The notes under the pieces were generated by a model, which saw only the letters and a list, made by a program, of their open reading frames with translations, did not search any database and was not told the DNA's origin. This document shows positions 61,091 through 64,000 of a stretch of DNA of 64,000 bases, piece after piece. The stretch's first letter is position 1, and every line of letters begins with the position of its first letter. A program made the translations under genes and the position numbers. Source of the DNA: Geothrix rubra (GTDB lineage Bacteria > Acidobacteriota > Holophagae > Holophagales > Holophagaceae); contig NZ_BSDD01000002.1 in NCBI RefSeq assembly GCF_030268065.1, positions 124,001 through 188,000 of the forward strand. Reading direction: 5' to 3'.

Positions 61091-62209
61091 TCACCCCAGG
61101 GAGCCATCCCCCGCACCTGGGACGGCCCTCGGGTAGCTGCCTAGCACCTTGAGGGAGGCGCTGGCGGCACGGAGATCGGCCAGGGCCTCGGCCATGGGGG
61201 CGTCGGCGGCGTGGCCCTCCACGTCGAGGAAGAAGGCGTATTCCCAGAGGCGCCGCCGGGTGGGGCGGCTCTGGATGCGGCTGAGGTTGAGGCCGCGACG
61301 GGCCAGGGGTTCCAGGAGGCGCAGGAGGGCGCCGGGTCCGTCCTGGGCCAGCACCAGGAGGGACGTGCGGTCCCGGCCCGTGGGCTCGGCCTCCTTCGGA
61401 CCCAGGACAAGGAACCGGGTGGCGTTGGCGGCGAGATCCTGGATGCGCGGCTCGGCCACCTTGAGCCCGAACAGCTCCGCCGCCAGCTCCGAGGCCACCG
61501 CGGCCCCTTCGGCGTCCTCCCGGGCCAGGCGGGCCGCCTCGGAGGTGGAGGGCGCCTCGACGCGGTCCGCCTGCGGCAGGTGGGCCTCCAGCCAGCGTCG
61601 GCACTGGCCCAGGGCCTGGGGATGGGAATAGACGCGCCGTACGGCGCCGAGGTCCAGTTCGGGCCTCAGCAGCAGGGCTTGGTCCACGGGGAGTAGGATC
61701 TCCGCGCAGATGCGGAGGGGGCTGTCGAGGAAGGCGTCCAGGGTGGAATCCACCGCCCCTTCGGTCGCGTTCTCCACGGGCACGACCCCGTAGTCCGCCC
61801 CGCCCCGCTCCACGGCCCGGAAGACGGCCTGGATGGTGCCCTGGGGCAGGGACTGGCTGGAGCCGCCGAACTGATGCCGGGCCGCCAGGTGCGTGAACGT
61901 GCCCTCCGGCCCGAGGAAGGCCACCCGGAGCGGCTTCTCCAGGCTGAGGCAGGCGCTCATGATCTCCTGGAAGATGGTGCGCACCGCGGGACCGGGGAAG
62001 GGACCGGCGTTGGCGGCCTCGAGCCGCGCGAGGACCTCCCGCTCCCGCCGGGGCGCGTGGAAGGGCCCCTCGGGCGCCGCCGCGAGCTTGCGGCGGCCCA
62101 CCTCCGCGGCGAGGCCGGCCCGCTGGTTGAGGAGGGCCAGCACCTGTTCGTCCACGGCGTCGATGGCGCGGCGGAGATCGGCGAGGTTGGCGGGGTCGGG
62201 CCGCTGCAT
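61091..62209 (-). CDS. pheA: Bifunctional chorismate mutase / prephenate dehydratase
   Basis: 372 aa. Chorismate mutase occupies about 1-90 (DLRRAIDAVDEQVLALLNQR), the prephenate dehydratase domain about 93-270 (FLGPEGTFTHLAAR, GVVPVENATEGAVD, and TRFLVLG near its end) and an ACT domain follows with the Phe-binding ESRP-like stretch SRIQSRP (about 310-316). It takes chorismate to phenylpyruvate, with feedback by Phe. A Phe-containing leader peptide and terminator lie just upstream. Confidence 0.95.
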   Translation of the reverse strand: MQRPDPANLADLRRAIDAVDEQVLALLNQRAGLAAEVGRRKLAAAPEGPFHAPRREREVLARLEAANAGPFPGPAVRTIFQEIMSACLSLEKPLRVAFLGPEGTFTHLAARHQFGGSSQSLPQGTIQAVFRAVERGGADYGVVPVENATEGAVDSTLDAFLDSPLRICAEILLPVDQALLLRPELDLGAVRRVYSHPQALGQCRRWLEAHLPQADRVEAPSTSEAARLAREDAEGAAVASELAAELFGLKVAEPRIQDLAANATRFLVLGPKEAEPTGRDRTSLLVLAQDGPGALLRLLEPLARRGLNLSRIQSRPTRRRLWEYAFFLDVEGHAADAPMAEALADLRAASASLKVLGSYPRAVPGAGDGSLG

Positions 62210-62225
62210 GGGTCTCTCCAGAAAG

Positions 62226-62255
62226 GAAAACCCCCGAGCCGGGCGGTCTCGGGGG
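62226..62255 (-). terminator. Attenuator-type terminator before pheA
   Basis: On the minus strand CCCCCGAG pairs with CTCGGGGG around ACCGCCCGG, followed by TTTTCCTTTC, 16 bp before the pheA ATG. A terminator placed directly before a start codon is expected for attenuation. Confidence 0.7.
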
Positions 62256-62278
62256 CGAAGGCGGAAGCGGGAAGGGAT

Positions 62279-62347
62279 CTAGACGCCGCCGGCCTCCGCA
62301 CCCGGAGTGCGGAAGGCGCTGGTAAAGGGGCGGAAGGGGTTCGTCAT
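62279..62347 (-). CDS. Possible pheA leader peptide
   Basis: A 22-aa ORF from ATG 62347, beginning MTNPFRPFTSAFR, with three Phe codons in nine positions and a stop 24 bp before the terminator stem. A GC hairpin (CCGCAC with GTGCGG) lies within it. Size, place and Phe content fit a ribosome-mediated attenuator leader of the pheA type, but Phe is less dense than in E. coli. The RBS (AAGGTAGG) is modest. Confidence 0.5.
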   Translation of the reverse strand: MTNPFRPFTSAFRTPGAEAGGV

Positions 62348-62392
62348 GGGGGTGCGCCTACCTTGCCCGAACCCCCGGCGTTCCGCAATCCC

Positions 62393-62839
62393 TCAGCGGC
62401 CCAGGCTGTCCAGGGCCTCGGCCAGGCAGGCCTCCCACACCTCGTCCGGAGTCTCCTCCAGGAAGAATTCCACGGCGTGTCCGGCCGGACGGGCCTCGGG
62501 GTGGAGGGACCAGGCTTCGAAGAGGGCGTCCAGGGGTGCGGCGTCCAGGGGGTTCCGCCGCAGCTTGTGGGCCTTCCGCGTGCGGTCGGGATCGGGACCG
62601 CGGAGGCAGACCCCCTCCCGTCGCGTCGCGACGAAGGTGAAGGCCTGGACCCACTTGCCGTCCATGAGCTGGTTGAAATGCAGGAAGACCCCATGGAGGC
62701 TCTGGCTGGTGTCCAGGACCCGGTGCTTCCCCCGCCACTGCCCCGCCCAGCGGGTGACGATGGCCGCCAGCCGCGCCCGCTCGGAGGGGTGGTGAAGGAC
62801 GCGCTGGGCGGCGTTCAGGAACGGCTCGATGGATTCCAC
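62393..62839 (-). CDS. Conserved hypothetical protein
   Basis: 148 aa from GTG 62839 (GGAGAG upstream), chosen over an open frame to 62929. The sequence is cytoplasmic and mixed, with a helix-rich start (ESIEPFLNAAQRVLHHPSER) and DTSQSLHGVFLHFNQLMDGKW, then a beta part with charged residues. No known motif. It precedes the pheA leader on the same strand but has its own start; function unknown. Confidence 0.45.
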   Translation of the reverse strand: MESIEPFLNAAQRVLHHPSERARLAAIVTRWAGQWRGKHRVLDTSQSLHGVFLHFNQLMDGKWVQAFTFVATRREGVCLRGPDPDRTRKAHKLRRNPLDAAPLDALFEAWSLHPEARPAGHAVEFFLEETPDEVWEACLAEALDSLGR

Positions 62840-62952
62840 GGTCGGCTCTCCGGCGTCCTCCACCCTACCGCGGGGCAGTCCGTCCTGCCCGCAAGGTTGG
62901 GGCGCGTGCCCTGAAAAGACAGCTACCATGGGGACTTCTAGCCTCCCCCCCT

Positions 62953-64000
62953 ATGACCCCGGACCCCCTGAGCCCCGCGCCCCTCCCCCCCCGGCCCTGG
63001 GGACCGGCCGCCCTGGTATTCGCGCTGGGGCTCGCCGTCACCCTCTCGCTCTACCTGGCGGACCGCCACCGGCAGGAGCGGCGGGACGAGAACCGCATCC
63101 AGCGGTTCATGGACCGGGTGGAGGGGTCCCTCCACAACCGCATGGGCCGGTACGAGGACATCGTCCGGGGGGCCCAGGGCTTCCTGGCGCTGGACCACCA
63201 GGTCACCGAGACCGAGTGGCGGGACTACGTCGGAGGCCTGGATCTGCCCCAGCGGCACCCGGGCCTGTCGAGCCTGGCCTACATCGTGCCCGTCCCCAAC
63301 CAGGAGTTGGACGCCACCCTGGCCCGCCTGCCGCAGCTGCAGGGGCGCTACCACCGGCCCCAGGCGGACCCCATGCCCCTGCGGGCCCCGGACCAGGACC
63401 CGGACCGGCTCCTCATCGAGCTCTGCGAGCCCGCCGCCCAGAGTCCCGGGGCCCTGGGCCTCGATGTGGGCGCCAGCCACACCCAGCGGGTGGCGGCCGA
63501 GCGGGCGCGCGACACGGGCGGCGCCGCCCTCTCCGGCCTCCTCTTCTTCACCAACGGCAGCGTGCGCCAGGAGGCCGTGGCCCTGTACCTGCCTGTCTTC
63601 CGCACGACCACCCCGCCGGAGGACCCCGACGCGCGCCGGGCCGCCCTCAAGGGTTGGGTCTCCGCGGGGATCCTCATCCGCCCCCTCATGGACGACATCC
63701 TGCACCGCGAAGACCAGGGCCTCACCTTCGAGGTGCAGGATTCCTTCTCGGCGAAGGGTCCCCGCTGGCTCTACGTGAGCCCCTCCTGGCCCACGGGCGC
63801 GGCCCCGGTGGCCGTCCACGACCTGACCTTCGCCGAGCGGGGCTGGCGGATCCGGTACGCCCTGCTGCCAGCCTTCTACCGCACCGAGGGTCGCCACCGT
63901 TCCGAATGGGTGCTGCTGGCCGGCCTGGCCGTGTCCGCCTCCCTGGCCCTGGGCCTGGCCTCCCTGGTCGGCACCCGGGCCCGGGCCCTGGAGCTGGCCC
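62953..64000 (+). CDS. CHASE-domain membrane sensor (cut by window edge)
   Basis: 349 codons from ATG 62953 to the edge. An N-terminal membrane helix (ALVFALGLAVTLSLYLA) is followed by a periplasmic CHASE domain (about 50-290; FMDRVEGSLHNRMGRYEDIV, GLSSLAYIVPVPN, the AERARDTGGAALSG region and LTFAERGWRIRYALL) and a second membrane helix (about 315-335). The output domain (histidine kinase, GGDEF or other) lies outside the window. CHASE domains sense small extracellular ligands. Confidence 0.8.
   Translation, partial: MTPDPLSPAPLPPRPWGPAALVFALGLAVTLSLYLADRHRQERRDENRIQRFMDRVEGSLHNRMGRYEDIVRGAQGFLALDHQVTETEWRDYVGGLDLPQRHPGLSSLAYIVPVPNQELDATLARLPQLQGRYHRPQADPMPLRAPDQDPDRLLIELCEPAAQSPGALGLDVGASHTQRVAAERARDTGGAALSGLLFFTNGSVRQEAVALYLPVFRTTTPPEDPDARRAALKGWVSAGILIRPLMDDILHREDQGLTFEVQDSFSAKGPRWLYVSPSWPTGAAPVAVHDLTFAERGWRIRYALLPAFYRTEGRHRSEWVLLAGLAVSASLALGLASLVGTRARALELA

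Overview
The window reads as chromosomal DNA of a very GC-rich, Gram-negative bacterium. It carries flagellar MotA/MotB, MglA/MglB polarity switch proteins, a TonB-dependent cobalamin uptake operon, beta-barrel and lipoprotein genes, and large multi-domain sensor kinases. Gene content and style best fit Acidobacteriota, class Holophagae (Geothrix-like). That placement is an inference from protein character, not from a search. Nearly all sequence is housekeeping or envelope genes at high density. I see no transposase, integrase, phage or CRISPR genes.

Layout. 1-7.0 kb: argS start, transketolase N-half, rpsT, gluQ, a membrane methyltransferase, a deoxyhypusine-synthase-like protein, motA and motB. 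7.2-9.8 kb: LolA-like protein, phosphomannose-isomerase-type cupin and manC (GDP-mannose supply). 9.9-14.5 kb: a sensor kinase with its receiver, pfkA and a CheZ-like protein. 14.6-17.9 kb: thiC, a SprA-like protein and a DJ-1/PfpI protein. 18.3-22.0 kb: CsbD stress protein, a 28-aa membrane microprotein, tRNA-Asn, mglA-mglB-deoC and a Lys/Ala/Glu repeat protein. 22.2-32.5 kb: an NtrC-type regulator, xseB-ispA-dxs, a 5'-nucleotidase, a MoeB/ThiF-family enzyme and rdgB. 32.5-36.7 kb: HELFH protein, M23 peptidase, marR unit and mtnP. 36.8-41.7 kb: cobalamin riboswitch followed by btuB-btuF-btuC-btuD. 41.7-49.6 kb: CPA2 antiporter, a nitrilase/GNAT pair, GT2 and a hybrid kinase with a PilZ/receiver-like partner. 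49.7-56.5 kb: recA, an IPNS-like oxygenase, a trypsin/TPR protein, moaA and isoaspartyl peptidase. 56.6-64.0 kb: an outer-membrane protein, a 1171-aa PKD lipoprotein, pheA with a likely attenuator, and a CHASE sensor cut by the window edge.

The most unusual signal is a repeated architecture at gene ends. At seven places (rpsT, motA, the cupin gene, manC, thiC, tRNA-Asn, the MoeB-like gene) an intact gene is accompanied by one or more extra, truncated copies of only its own 5' or 3' end. A short structured insert separates the intact gene from the fragment. In four of these loci (five copies) the insert contains the same 30-bp imperfect hairpin. Its arms are TCTCGCGTATCSSC and GSSGATACCGAGA around a 3-nt loop. 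It has a conserved unpaired C and compensatory changes at the tip, and it always points the same way: the TCTCGCG arm faces the intact gene and the CCGAGA arm abuts the fragment. Several fragments differ from the intact gene the way homologues from different strains do. This suggests repeated gene replacement, with one junction inside the gene and the other at the hairpin. I know of no described element with this behaviour.

Other regulatory points of interest are a Phe-containing leader peptide plus terminator before pheA, the cobalamin riboswitch, and a clear promoter before marR.
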